In this document: positions 53,397 through 61,734 of the stretch, piece by piece
Position numbering within the stretch: the stretch's first letter is position 1
Layout: each line of letters begins with the position of its first letter
DNA from: 70-18 sp041691815
GTDB lineage: Bacteria; Pseudomonadota; Alphaproteobacteria; Acetobacterales; Acetobacteraceae
Assembly (NCBI GenBank): GCA_041691815.1
Contig: JBEPTZ010000002.1
Location: 30,339-94,338 of the forward strand
Direction of reading: 5' to 3'
Length of the DNA: 64,000 bases
Translations under genes and position numbers: made by a program
Notes under the pieces: generated by a model
Told to the model about the DNA's origin: nothing
The model's database searches: none
Seen by the model: the letters and a program-made list of their open reading frames with translations, nothing else

Positions 53397-55823
53397 TCAA
53401 TCATCATCATCCGGCCGCCGCACCAGCACCTCGCGCTTGCCGACATGGTTGGCCGGGCCGACGATGCCCTCCTTCTCCATCTGCTCGATCAGCTTGGCGG
53501 CGCGGTTGTAGCCGATCTGCAGATGGCGCTGGATGAAGCTGGTGCTGGCCTTGCCCTCGCGCGCCACCACATCCACCGCCTGGTCGAACAGCGACTTCTC
53601 GCCATCGCTGGCCCCGGCAATGCCCGAGAGTGCGGAGGCCTCGGATTCGTCACTGGCCTCGGTCACCTCCTCCAGATAGGCCGGCTCGCCCTGTTCGCGC
53701 AGGAAGGCGACCACCTCCTCCACCTCGCGGTCGGAGACGAACGGGCCGTGCACCCGCCCGATCCGCCCGCCGCCGGCCATGTACAGCATGTCGCCCTGGC
53801 CGAGCAGTTGCTCGGCACCCTGCTCGCCGAGGATGGTCCGGCTGTCGAACTTGCTGATCACCGTGAAGCTGATCCGGGTGGGGAAGTTGGCCTTGATGGT
53901 GCCGGTGATCACGTCCACCGACGGCCGCTGGGTCGCCATCACCACATGGATGCCGGCGGCGCGGGCCATCTGCGCCAGGCGCTGCACGGTGATCTCGATC
54001 TCCTTGCCGGCGACCATCATCAGGTCGGCCATCTCGTCGATCACCACCACGATGAACGGCAGCGGTTCCAGCGCCAGCGGCTGGTCCTCGAACACCGGCT
54101 TGCCGGTCTCGCTGTCGAAGCCGGTCTGCACCCGGCGGTTGACGATCTCGCCGCGCGCGGCGGCCTCGGCGACGCGCTGGTTGTAGCCGCCTACATTGCG
54201 CACGCTGAGCTGGCTCATCGCCCGGTAGCGGCGCTCCATCTCGCGCACCGTCCATTTCAGCGCCACCACCGCCTTGGCCGGCTCGGTGACCACCGGCGCC
54301 ATCAAATGTGGAATGCCCTCGTAGACCGAGAGTTCCAGCATCTTCGGGTCGATCATGATCAGCCGGCACTGGTCCGGCGACAGCCGGTAGAGCAGCGACA
54401 GGATCATCGCGTTGATGCCGACCGACTTGCCCGAGCCGGTGGTGCCGGCAACCAGCAGATGCGGCATGCGGGCCAGATCGGCGATCACCGGGGTGCCGCC
54501 GATATTCTTGCCCAGCGCCAGGGACAGCGTGCCCTTGTCGCCGGCCCATTCCGGCGAGGACAGCAACTCGCTGAGATAGACGGTGTCGCGCTTCGGGTTC
54601 GGCACCTCGATGCCGATCACGTTGCGGCCGGGCACCGTGGCGATACGCACCGCGGTGACCGACAGGCTGCGCGCCACGTCATCGGCCAGCCCGATCACCC
54701 GCGCGGCGCGGATGCCGGGCGCCGGCTCCAGCTCATACAGCGTGACCACCGGGCCGGGCTGGTGATCGACGATGCGGCCCTGCACGCCGTAATCGGCCAG
54801 CACCGATTCCAGCATCCGCCCGGTCGCCTCCAGTGCCTCGCGGCTGAGCGCGCCGGAGCCGGCCCGGCCCGGCGCCTTGGCCAGCAGGTCGATCGGCGGG
54901 AAGCGCCAGCCGACCTCCTCCATCGCCGGCTTCTCCGGCTTGCCGGCGAGGCGGCGCGGCGCGCGGCTGGCCGCGGCGGCTGCAGCCGGTGGCTCCGGCG
55001 ACGGTTCGGCGCGCGGTACCGACAGGCTGGAGGCGTGGCGCGGCGCCGACGCCCCATCCTGCCGCGTCTCGTCCTGCGATGCGGCGCGGCGGGCGCTGGG
55101 GCGGGTGCCGTTGACCTTATGGATCACCCAGGCGCCGGCCGCGGCCAGCCGGGCCATCAGCCGGGCGGTGGCAGCCACCGCCCGGCGAACCCAGGCCAGG
55201 GCGCGGCGCAGCCCACGGGCGGCGGCGCGCCATTCGCCGAGCGTCAGGCCGAGCGCCAGCAGCGCCAGCACCACGGCGAGCGCCGCCCCCAGCGCGCCGA
55301 TCACCCAGCCGCCATGGGCGCCGAACAGCCCGCGCCCGACGCCCCCGGTGCCATCGGCCAGCATGATGCCGACCGCACCGCCCGGCCCGGCCGCCACCGG
55401 CCACAGCAGCGGCTGGCCGTGCGGCCCAGGCAGCCCGGCCAGCACCGCGGCCAGCACCGGCATCGCCAGCAGCAACCCGATCACCCGCACCGCCGCGCCG
55501 CTGCCGGCCAGGTCGTGCCGCCGGTTGGCGCTGATCCGCCAGGCCCAGGCCAGCATCGCCAGCGCCGGCAGCGCCGCCGCCGCGCCGACCGCCTGCATCA
55601 GCAGGTCGGCGACGATCGCCCCCGGCTTGCCGACGACGTTCAGCGTGCCGGCGGTGCTGGCGGTATTCCACGACGGATCCAGCGGGTGATAGCTGGCCAG
55701 CGCCAGCAGCAGCGCCACTGCGCCGAGCGCCAGCAACAGCGCGCCGCATTCGGCAAACCGCCGGCCGATCAGCGCGCGCAGTTCCGGTGAAGCGAGGCGT
55801 CGAGAATATGTGGCCGCCGTCAT
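53397..55823 (-). CDS. ftsK: DNA translocase FtsK
   Basis: 808-residue septal DNA pump. The N-terminal part has four to five membrane segments (about 22-45, 65-95, 108-135, 165-195). A Pro/Ala-rich linker of modest length follows, then the motor: alpha domain, Walker A GTTGSGKSVGINAMI near 460, LIMIDPKMLELSVYEGIPHL, Walker B FIVVVIDEMADLMMV, and MATQRPSVDVITG. The C-terminal gamma winged helix (STSFIQRHLQIGYNRAAKLI) recognises KOPS sites that point to dif. It moves chromosome ends through the closing septum and activates XerCD. Length is on the short side for FtsK because of the short linker. Confidence 0.96.
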   Translation of the reverse strand: MTAATYSRRLASPELRALIGRRFAECGALLLALGAVALLLALASYHPLDPSWNTASTAGTLNVVGKPGAIVADLLMQAVGAAAALPALAMLAWAWRISANRRHDLAGSGAAVRVIGLLLAMPVLAAVLAGLPGPHGQPLLWPVAAGPGGAVGIMLADGTGGVGRGLFGAHGGWVIGALGAALAVVLALLALGLTLGEWRAAARGLRRALAWVRRAVAATARLMARLAAAGAWVIHKVNGTRPSARRAASQDETRQDGASAPRHASSLSVPRAEPSPEPPAAAAAASRAPRRLAGKPEKPAMEEVGWRFPPIDLLAKAPGRAGSGALSREALEATGRMLESVLADYGVQGRIVDHQPGPVVTLYELEPAPGIRAARVIGLADDVARSLSVTAVRIATVPGRNVIGIEVPNPKRDTVYLSELLSSPEWAGDKGTLSLALGKNIGGTPVIADLARMPHLLVAGTTGSGKSVGINAMILSLLYRLSPDQCRLIMIDPKMLELSVYEGIPHLMAPVVTEPAKAVVALKWTVREMERRYRAMSQLSVRNVGGYNQRVAEAAARGEIVNRRVQTGFDSETGKPVFEDQPLALEPLPFIVVVIDEMADLMMVAGKEIEITVQRLAQMARAAGIHVVMATQRPSVDVITGTIKANFPTRISFTVISKFDSRTILGEQGAEQLLGQGDMLYMAGGGRIGRVHGPFVSDREVEEVVAFLREQGEPAYLEEVTEASDESEASALSGIAGASDGEKSLFDQAVDVVAREGKASTSFIQRHLQIGYNRAAKLIEQMEKEGIVGPANHVGKREVLVRRPDDDD

Positions 55824-55924
55824 CGGTCCCCTCCAGGCGCGGCGCCGCAGCGGCGATGCTCACGCATTACCGGAAGTATAGGCCAGAACCGCCTGACGAA
55901 AGAAGGGTTGTGTGCACGGTTCCG

Positions 55925-56365
55925 CTAACCGGGCTGCCAGCCCGGCGGCGCCAGGGTGAAGCCGGTGAAATCGAACGCCGGCGCCACCAGGCAACTGACC
56001 AGGCTCCAGGCGCCCAGGCTGGTGGCGGCCTGCCAGTGCCCCGCCGGAACCACGCCCTGCAGCGACTCGCCGGCCCCGAGATCGGGGCCAAGGTGCTGCG
56101 ACTCGCTGCGGCGCGAATCGGCCGAGACCTGCAAATCCAGCGGCGCGCCGGCCTGCCACAGCCAAAGCTCGGCGGCATCCACCTTGTGCCAGTGGCTGCG
56201 CTCGCCGACATGCAGCAAAAACAGGATCGCGGTGCCGACGCCACGCCCGCCAGCGGCCGGCAGATCGCGCCAGGTCTCGCGATAATGCCCGCCTTCCGGG
56301 TGCGGGAGCAGGCCGAGGGCGGCGATCACCACCGCGCCGGCCAGCCCGGGGTCGCGCAGGTTCAG
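55925..56365 (-). CDS. Cupin family protein (DUF985)
   Basis: About 146-residue single-domain cupin. The DUF985 pattern is clear: LLPHPEGGHYRETWRD, ILFLLHVGERSHWHKVDAAE, the ELWLWQAG strand, LGPDLGAGESLQGVVPAGHW and WSLVSCLVAPAFDFTGF. No ATG or GTG is suitably placed before the conserved part; the best candidate is CTG at 56365, which overlaps the stop of the glutathione transferase gene as CTGA, the same geometry as the GTGA overlap one gene upstream. GTG codons a dozen residues later are an alternative. Function of DUF985 proteins is poorly known. Confidence 0.85.
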   Translation of the reverse strand: MNLRDPGLAGAVVIAALGLLPHPEGGHYRETWRDLPAAGGRGVGTAILFLLHVGERSHWHKVDAAELWLWQAGAPLDLQVSADSRRSESQHLGPDLGAGESLQGVVPAGHWQAATSLGAWSLVSCLVAPAFDFTGFTLAPPGWQPG

Positions 56366-56964
56366 TGCGGGTCCGCCGGCACGGTGCGCGCGAGGCCCGG
56401 GGTTTCCATGATCTCGGCGAACCAGGCGGTCAGTTGCGGCCGGCCGCCGCGCCACGGCTCCGGGCCGAAGCGCAAATCCAGGTAGCCGAGCGCGCAGGCC
56501 ACCGCCACGGCGCCGATATGCGGCGTCTTCGGCGGCAGATCGCGCTCCAGCCCGTCCAGCGCCCGGTTGATCACCGCCTGCTGGCGGGCCATCACCGCGT
56601 CATGCGCCGCATCGGGCGCGCGGCGCTGCTCCAGGCGGCGCAGGACGGCGGCATCCAGCACCCCATCGGCGATCGCCTGCTGCTTCAGCGCCACCCAGCG
56701 GGCGCCGCCGGCACGCGGAAACAGCGGCGGCGCGTCACCCACACTGTCGAGGAACTCGCAGATCACCGGGCTGTCGAACAGCGCCAGCCCATCGACGGTC
56801 ACCAGGCACGGCACCTTGGACAGCGGATTGGCGGCCAGCAGGCCAGCCGGCGAGTCGTGCGGGTTGGTGCCGACCAGGGTGATCTGCTGGTCAATGCCGC
56901 GGATGATCGCGCAGGCCATCACCTTGCGCACATACGGGCTGGTCGGCGAATGGAACAGCTTCAC
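56362..56964 (-). CDS. Glutathione S-transferase family protein
   Basis: 200-residue GST. The thioredoxin-like half begins VKLFHSPTSPYVRKVMACAI, with the Ser/Thr active site in SPTSPYVRK, and has the cis-Pro element SKVPCLVTVDGLALFDS. The helical half follows, with VAVACALGYLDLRF. GTG 56964 is the start, overlapping the gloB stop by four bases (GTGA). It is encoded in a gloB-GST-cupin operon, which suggests a shared role in glutathione-dependent detoxification. Confidence 0.92.
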   Translation of the reverse strand: MKLFHSPTSPYVRKVMACAIIRGIDQQITLVGTNPHDSPAGLLAANPLSKVPCLVTVDGLALFDSPVICEFLDSVGDAPPLFPRAGGARWVALKQQAIADGVLDAAVLRRLEQRRAPDAAHDAVMARQQAVINRALDGLERDLPPKTPHIGAVAVACALGYLDLRFGPEPWRGGRPQLTAWFAEIMETPGLARTVPADPH

Positions 56965-57701
56965 CGGAAATGATCCTTGCGGGCACGCAGGTCGGCCAGC
57001 GTCGCCACGTCCGGCGCCCGCAGGAACGGGTTGCATTCCAGCTCGTCGGACAGCCGGCTCGGCACCGTCGGCAGCCCCATCGCCCGCAACTCCGCGACCC
57101 GCTCGGCATAGGCGAGCAGATCGAGGTTCTCCGGGTCGGCGTCGCGCGCGAAGCGGGCGTTGCTCTCGGTGTATTCATGGCCGCAGCACACCAGCGTGTC
57201 GCCAGGCAGCGGGGCGAATTTCATCAGGCTGGTGAACATCTCCTGCGGCGTGCCCTCCAGCAGCTTGCCGCAGCCCAGACTGAACAGCGTATCGCCGCAC
57301 AGCAGCACGCCGGCGCCTGAGCCAGAATCGGCCGGGAAATAGAAGCTGATATGCCCACGGGTATGCCCCGGCGTCTCGAACACCCGCGCCGTGGAGGCGC
57401 CGAGATCGACCTCCGAGCCTTCCCACACCTCGCGGTCCAGCTTCGGCAGCCGTTGCCGGTCGGCCCGCGCGCCGACCACCGGGGCGCTGTAGCGGGCGCG
57501 GATATCCTCGGTGGCGGCGATATGGTCGCTGTGGTGATGGGTCAGCAGGATCATATCCAGCTTGCCGCCGGCGGCCTCGATCGCCGCCTCGATCGGCTCG
57601 GCCTCGGCCGGATCGACGACGGCGAGGCAACCGCTCTCCTCGTCGCGGACCAGCCAGGCGTAGTTGTCGGACAGAATGGCAACCGGGGTGACTGTGATCA
57701 T
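56961..57701 (-). CDS. gloB: Hydroxyacylglutathione hydrolase (glyoxalase II)
   Basis: 246-residue metallo-beta-lactamase-fold enzyme that hydrolyses S-lactoylglutathione in methylglyoxal detoxification. The metal motif LLTHHHSDH is at 52-60; further ligands are His in ETPGHTRGH, Asp in LLCGDTLF and His in CCGHEYTESNARFA; the C-terminal glyoxalase II helices (ECNPFLR) are present. It heads a three-gene operon with GST and cupin, and is divergent from a methyltransferase gene, a common neighbour of gloB in this group. Confidence 0.95.
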   Translation of the reverse strand: MITVTPVAILSDNYAWLVRDEESGCLAVVDPAEAEPIEAAIEAAGGKLDMILLTHHHSDHIAATEDIRARYSAPVVGARADRQRLPKLDREVWEGSEVDLGASTARVFETPGHTRGHISFYFPADSGSGAGVLLCGDTLFSLGCGKLLEGTPQEMFTSLMKFAPLPGDTLVCCGHEYTESNARFARDADPENLDLLAYAERVAELRAMGLPTVPSRLSDELECNPFLRAPDVATLADLRARKDHFR

Positions 57702-57779
57702 GCGGTAAATGTAGCACCGCCCGGCCGGGTTGCAATCTCACAAGTGAAACGACCCGGCGAAGCCCCGCCGGCGTGCTAT

Positions 57780-58499
57780 ATGAAGGGGATGGCCACCGAC
57801 ATCTACGCGGCAGCGGATTTCTACGGCACCAGCCGCGGCGGCGTGGCGGCCCTGCTGCTGCGCGAGCGGCTGGCCGCACTATGGCCGTCCCTGACCGGCC
57901 AATCGGTGCTCGGCATGGGCTACGCCGCCCCCTACCTGCGGCTGTGGCGCGAGGAGTCCGAACGCTGCATCGCCCTCACCCCGGCGCAGATCGGCGCCGC
58001 CCGCTGGCCGGCCGGCGCCGCCAACCTGGCCTGCACCGCCGAGGAAGACGCGCTGCCGTTCGCCGATATGAGCTTCGACCGCATCCTGTTGATCCACGGC
58101 CTGGAAGCCGCCGACAACGCCCGCCGCATGCTGCGCGAGGTCTGGCGGGTGCTGAAGGATGACGGCCGGCTGCTGATCGTGGCGCCGAACCGCAGCGGCA
58201 TGTGGGCGCATCTGGAGGGCACCCCGTTCGGCCAGGGCCAGCCGTACTCGCCGGGCCAGGTCGGCCGGCTGCTGGCCGCCGCGATGTTCCGCGTCGAACG
58301 CCGCGACACCGCGCTGTATCTGCCGCCCGGCCACGCCCGCCTGCTGCTGCGCAGCGCCCGGCTGTGGGAGAATGCCGGCCGCCGGCTGGTGCCGGGGCTT
58401 GCCGGGGTGACCATCTCCGAGGCGGTGAAAGACATCTACGCCGCGGTCCCGATGGCCAAACCGGCGCGGCGCAAGCTGATGCTGGTGGAAACCTCGTAA
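57780..58499 (+). CDS. Class I SAM-dependent methyltransferase family protein
   Basis: 239-residue protein of the Methyltransf_11 type. Motif I is altered: SVLGMGYAAPYLRLW has Gly-Met-Gly-Tyr in place of GxGxG. The later elements are normal: EEDALPFADMSFDRILLIHG, LREVWRVLKDDGRLLIVAPN. ATG 57780 or ATG 57789 may be used; neither has a convincing ribosome site. The C-terminal 60 residues are basic and end in ARRKLMLVETS. Methyl acceptor unknown. Divergent from gloB by 78 bases. Confidence 0.85.
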   Translation: MKGMATDIYAAADFYGTSRGGVAALLLRERLAALWPSLTGQSVLGMGYAAPYLRLWREESERCIALTPAQIGAARWPAGAANLACTAEEDALPFADMSFDRILLIHGLEAADNARRMLREVWRVLKDDGRLLIVAPNRSGMWAHLEGTPFGQGQPYSPGQVGRLLAAAMFRVERRDTALYLPPGHARLLLRSARLWENAGRRLVPGLAGVTISEAVKDIYAAVPMAKPARRKLMLVETS

Positions 58500-58569
58500 C
58501 CCCGGCCGCTCGCTTGCCTCGCCCCGCCGGCGCGCTATCTTCGCTCGATCACGCAGCGGGGAACGCGCC

Positions 58570-59268
58570 ATGTCCATGATCCAGATCGCCGCCACCGACG
58601 GCGCCGGCACCTTCAACGCCTGGCTCGCCGAACCGGCCAAAAAACCCGCCGGCGCCGTGGTGCTCATCCAGGAAATCTTCGGCGTCAACGACTCAATGAA
58701 GCAGACCGCCGCCGCGGTCGCCGATCTCGGCTTCCTGGTGCTGGTGCCCGACCTGTTCTGGCGCATCGAGCCCGGCGTCGATATCACCGACAAATCCAAG
58801 GCCGAGTGGGACAAGGCGTTCGCGCTGATGAACGCCTTCGACGCCGCCAAGGGCATCGAGGACCTGAAAGCCACCCTCGCCGCCGCCCGCACCCTGCCCG
58901 GCGGCAACGGAAAAGCCGGCACCATGGGCTACTGCCTCGGCGGCCGCCTGGCCTTCATGATGGCCGAGCAGTCCGACGCCGACGTCAACATCTCCTATTA
59001 CGGCGTCGGTCTCGACAGCCTGCTGGCCGACCTGCCGAAAGTGCGCCGCCCGCTGCTGGTCCACATCGCCGAAAAGGACGAGTTCTTCCCCGCCGAGGGC
59101 CGCGCCAAAGTGCTGGAAGCGGCGAAATCCAACCCCCACCTCACCGCCCACACCTATCCCGACGCCAACCACGCCTTCGCCCGCGTCGGCGGCACCCACT
59201 GGCAGGGCCGCGCCGCCACCATCGCCAACGGCCGCAGCGCCGAGGCCCTTGTGGCGGCGCTGGGATAG
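58570..59268 (+). CDS. Dienelactone hydrolase family protein
   Basis: 232-residue alpha/beta hydrolase with the dienelactone hydrolase triad: Cys122 in MGYCLGGRLAF, Asp170 in AEKDEFFP and His201 in ANHAFAR; Glu35 in LIQEIFGVN holds the Cys in its resting state. It would open enol-lactones in chlorocatechol-type pathways or act on other small esters. There is no signal peptide. It appears monocistronic, convergent with the DUF302 gene (four-base gap). Confidence 0.93.
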   Translation: MSMIQIAATDGAGTFNAWLAEPAKKPAGAVVLIQEIFGVNDSMKQTAAAVADLGFLVLVPDLFWRIEPGVDITDKSKAEWDKAFALMNAFDAAKGIEDLKATLAAARTLPGGNGKAGTMGYCLGGRLAFMMAEQSDADVNISYYGVGLDSLLADLPKVRRPLLVHIAEKDEFFPAEGRAKVLEAAKSNPHLTAHTYPDANHAFARVGGTHWQGRAATIANGRSAEALVAALG

Positions 59269-59272
59269 CCCG

Positions 59273-59734
59273 CTACTCCGTCGCCTTCCGCGCCAGCCCG
59301 GCCAGGAACGCGTCCATCTCCGCCGCCACCCCCGCCGGCAGCATCACGCCATGCCGGGCGAACACCCGCGTCGCGAGATCGCCGCCGCTGCTGCGGGTCA
59401 GAAACACCTTTCCCGCCGCGTCCTGCCAGACCAGCACCCGCATCGGCAGGTCCAGCGCCAGCGTCGGATGCGCCCGCAGCGCCGGCGTGCCGGTGCGCGG
59501 ATCACCGAACAGCACCACGGTGCGCCGATCCAGCGCCAGCCCCACCGCCTTGGCCGCAGCCGCGTGATCGATCTGGCTGAACACCACCCAGCCGGCTGCC
59601 CGCACCGCGCTCTCGAACCGGCTGATCGTGCCATCCACGTCATGCGTGCTGGGCCGCGTCACCAGCCCATCCGCCGCCGCCGCCCCGCCGGTCAACGCCA
59701 GCAGCACCGCCAGCACGCAGCCGATCCGCCGCAT
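59273..59734 (-). CDS. DUF302 family protein, exported
   Basis: 153-residue protein with a signal peptide (about 1-21, ending AAA) and a single DUF302 domain: LVTRPSTHDVDGTISRFESA, FSQIDHAAAAKAVGLAL, VVLFGDPRTGTPALRAHPTL and LDLPMRVLVWQD. The fold is a small dimeric alpha/beta barrel-like unit of unknown activity. ATG 59734 is preferred because it gives a proper signal peptide; the frame extends seven codons further. It follows the 77-residue gene by five bases, so the two share a transcript. Confidence 0.88.
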   Translation of the reverse strand: MRRIGCVLAVLLALTGGAAAADGLVTRPSTHDVDGTISRFESAVRAAGWVVFSQIDHAAAAKAVGLALDRRTVVLFGDPRTGTPALRAHPTLALDLPMRVLVWQDAAGKVFLTRSSGGDLATRVFARHGVMLPAGVAAEMDAFLAGLARKATE

Positions 59735-59739
59735 CGCCG

Positions 59740-59973
59740 CTACTGGTCCCGCCACCAGTTATTCGCCGCCGCCACGGTCTGGAAATTCAGCGCGATCACC
59801 TGCGAGCTGGCGATCAACTGCGCCGAATCGTGATCGTAAGCCGGCCGCAGATTGGCCCGCACCTCGGCCGAAGGCTGCGTCACCTTCACGCCGATGCGCG
59901 ACATTTTCACCGCCAGGTCGAACCCGGCCTGCGGGGTATCGGTCTTCAGGGTGGGCAGCCACACGTCGCTCAT
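59740..59973 (-). CDS. Hypothetical protein, 77 residues
   Basis: A small protein beginning MSDVWLPTLKTDTPQAGFDL and ending ALNFQTVAAANNWWRDQ. ATG 59973 is preceded by a strong AGGAGG site, which is the main support for the start. It has a mixed alpha/beta pattern, no signal peptide and no membrane segment. It is followed closely by the DUF302 gene. I do not recognise a family. Confidence 0.65.
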   Translation of the reverse strand: MSDVWLPTLKTDTPQAGFDLAVKMSRIGVKVTQPSAEVRANLRPAYDHDSAQLIASSQVIALNFQTVAAANNWWRDQ

Positions 59974-60079
59974 CGAATCCTCCTGTGATGCAATCCGCCG
60001 CGCCGGCCATCGGTCGCCGCGCAACCTGCAACCCACATTGCCCCAGCCGCCAGCATCACGGAAGCCGCCGTGATCGGCC

Positions 60080-60460
60080 TCACGCGCCCGGTTTGGCCAC
60101 CAGCCGCACCCCGGCCAGCCCAGCAAAATGCCGGTCGCAGGTCAGCAGATCGGCGCCATGCGCCAGCGCGGTCGCATAAACGACGGCATCCGCGGTGGCC
60201 AGCCGGTGCCGGGAGCACAACTCCGCCGCCGCCAGCGCGATCGGCATATCGAGATCGGCCACCACGCAGGTCGCGGTGAAGGCGATCACCGCGTCCGCCC
60301 GCTGCTCATCAACCTCGCGGCGCAACCATTTCGCCAACTCCAGTTGCACCATGCTGGGCACCAGCCATTCGCCCCGCTCCGGCAACTCGGCCGCCAGCGC
60401 CTGCCCCAACGCCGAGCCAGTCAGATACTCCACCCAGGCCGAGGTATCGACCAGCCGCAT
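60080..60460 (-). CDS. PIN domain toxin (VapC-like)
   Basis: 126-residue PIN-domain ribonuclease, toxin of a type II toxin-antitoxin pair. Acidic active-site residues are Asp5 (RLVDTSAWVEYL), Glu41 (VQLELAKWL), Asp91 (LATADAVVYATA) and Asp109 (LTCDRHF). VapC toxins cut tRNA or rRNA when released from the antitoxin. The ATG shares one base with the stop of the AbrB-like antitoxin gene (TGATG), the usual antitoxin-first order. Confidence 0.93.
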   Translation of the reverse strand: MRLVDTSAWVEYLTGSALGQALAAELPERGEWLVPSMVQLELAKWLRREVDEQRADAVIAFTATCVVADLDMPIALAAAELCSRHRLATADAVVYATALAHGADLLTCDRHFAGLAGVRLVAKPGA

Positions 60461-60678
60461 CAGGTCCGGTCGCTGCGGTCGCGATAGCCCTGCCGCTTCG
60501 CCCCGCGCGCGATCCCCGCCAGCGCCTCCAGCTTCGGCACCGGCACCAGCAGCAGCCCGTCCCCCTTGGGGATGAACGCGAACACCTGCCCGGCCTGCCA
60601 CCCCTGCACGGCCCGCACCGATTTGGGGATCGAAATCTGAAACTTGCTGGACAGCCTGGCCGTGTCCCTCGCTGTCAT
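60460..60678 (-). CDS. AbrB/MazE-type antitoxin (VapB-like)
   Basis: 72-residue protein with a swapped-hairpin AbrB domain: LSSKFQISIPKSVRAVQGW, then GQVFAFIPKGDGLLLVP. The C-terminal tail (GIARGAKRQGYRDRSDRT) would bind and block the PIN toxin. ATG 60678 has GGGAGG six bases upstream; a longer frame upstream lacks family match. It would repress its own promoter, alone or with the toxin. Confidence 0.92.
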   Translation of the reverse strand: MTARDTARLSSKFQISIPKSVRAVQGWQAGQVFAFIPKGDGLLLVPVPKLEALAGIARGAKRQGYRDRSDRT

Positions 60679-60802
60679 CACATCCTCCCGATCGATCGTA
60701 ACAACGTAAGACACTACCACAGATCCCTCGACATTGCCCCAACCCCCAGGATCGGGGAAGCTGCCGCCAACCCAGGCGCCACATCCCGAGGAACCGCCCA
60801 TC

Positions 60803-61603
60803 ATGTCCGACAAAGTGCTCTATCAACAGGATGGCGGCATCGTCACCATCACCCTCAACCAGCCGGAGCTGCGCAACCCGATCTCCGGCCTGGACATCAT
60901 CGACCCGCTGATCGCCGCCCTCGAGCGCATGGACGCCGACCCCTCGGTGCACGTCGCCATCCTCACCGGCGCCGGCACCGCCTTCTCCTCAGGCGGCAAC
61001 CTCAAGGCAATGGCGGCAGCGCTGGACCAGCGCGCCACCACCCCGATCGACACTCCGAAATACTACACCCAGGGCATCCAGCGCATCCCGCTGGCCTTCG
61101 AGCGGCTGGAGGTGCCGATCATCGCCGCGGTCAACGGCGCCGCCATCGGCGCCGGCTGCGACCTCGCCTGCATGTGCGACATCCGCATCGCCGCCGAGAG
61201 CGCCCGCTTCGCCGAAAGCTTCGTCAAGGTCGGCATCGTCCCCGGCGACGGCGGCGCCTGGCTGCTGCCGCGCGTGGTCGGCTTCTCCAAGGCCAGCGAG
61301 ATGGCCTTCACCGGCGACACGCTGAACGCCGCCGAGGCGCTGGCCTGCGGCCTGGTCTCCCGCGTGGTGCCCGACGCCGAACTGATGGACGCCGCCCGCG
61401 CGCTGGCCGCCCGCATCGCCGCCAACCCCTCCCGCGCGGTCCGCATGACCAAGCGCCTGCTCCGCGAAGGCCGCGACACAAGGCTCGACTCGCTGCTGGA
61501 ATTCTCCGCCATCATGCAGGCCCTGGCCCACACCTCGCCCGACCACCGCGAGGCAGTGATGTCGTTCATCGAAAAGCGCAAGCCGGAGTTCAACAAGAAG
61601 TAG
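60803..61603 (+). CDS. Enoyl-CoA hydratase/isomerase family protein
   Basis: 266-residue crotonase-fold enzyme. The oxyanion-hole elements are TGAGTAFSSGGNLKAM and AAVNGAAIGAGCDLACMCD. After them, ESFVKVGIVPGDGGAWLLPR places Asp/Gly where classical hydratases have the second Glu, so the exact reaction (hydratase, isomerase or hydrolase) is open. ATG 60803 follows GAGGAACCGCCCATC. It is divergent from the toxin-antitoxin pair and convergent with the LysR gene, with family 3 repeats between. Confidence 0.92.
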   Translation: MSDKVLYQQDGGIVTITLNQPELRNPISGLDIIDPLIAALERMDADPSVHVAILTGAGTAFSSGGNLKAMAAALDQRATTPIDTPKYYTQGIQRIPLAFERLEVPIIAAVNGAAIGAGCDLACMCDIRIAAESARFAESFVKVGIVPGDGGAWLLPRVVGFSKASEMAFTGDTLNAAEALACGLVSRVVPDAELMDAARALAARIAANPSRAVRMTKRLLREGRDTRLDSLLEFSAIMQALAHTSPDHREAVMSFIEKRKPEFNKK

Positions 61604-61652
61604 AATTCACAAGAAGACGTAGAGGCGTAGAGAAGCAAGGCATTCAAAGAGA
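61603..61652 (+). repeat. Dispersed repeat (family 3), forward copy after the crotonase gene
   Basis: Begins at the crotonase stop with GAATTCACAAGAAGACGTAG and continues AGGCGTAGAGAAGCAAG. Bases 61615-61638 match 53142-53165 with one difference. Together with the reverse copy at 61684-61712 it forms an imperfect inverted repeat. Confidence 0.7.
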
Positions 61653-61683
61653 CCCCGGAGATGTGAAGACACCGCTCCCGCTT

Positions 61684-61712
61684 CCTATTCGCCTGGACGT
61701 CTCTTTGTGAAT
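61684..61712 (-). repeat. Dispersed repeat (family 3), reverse copy before the LysR gene end
   Basis: Its reverse complement reads TTCACAAAGAGACGTCCAGG then CGAATAGG, similar to the start of the forward copy at 61603. It lies about 20 bases beyond the LysR stop, so the pair sits exactly between convergent transcripts, as do the copies next to ftsK. Confidence 0.65.
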
Positions 61713-61734
61713 CTTTCTCGCTTTCTTTCCCCGC

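Noticed and set aside
53176..53400. Short minus-strand frame with a GRRGDGET-type repeat product
   Set aside because: It is only the translation of the eight-base tandem array; no start signal or conserved sequence.
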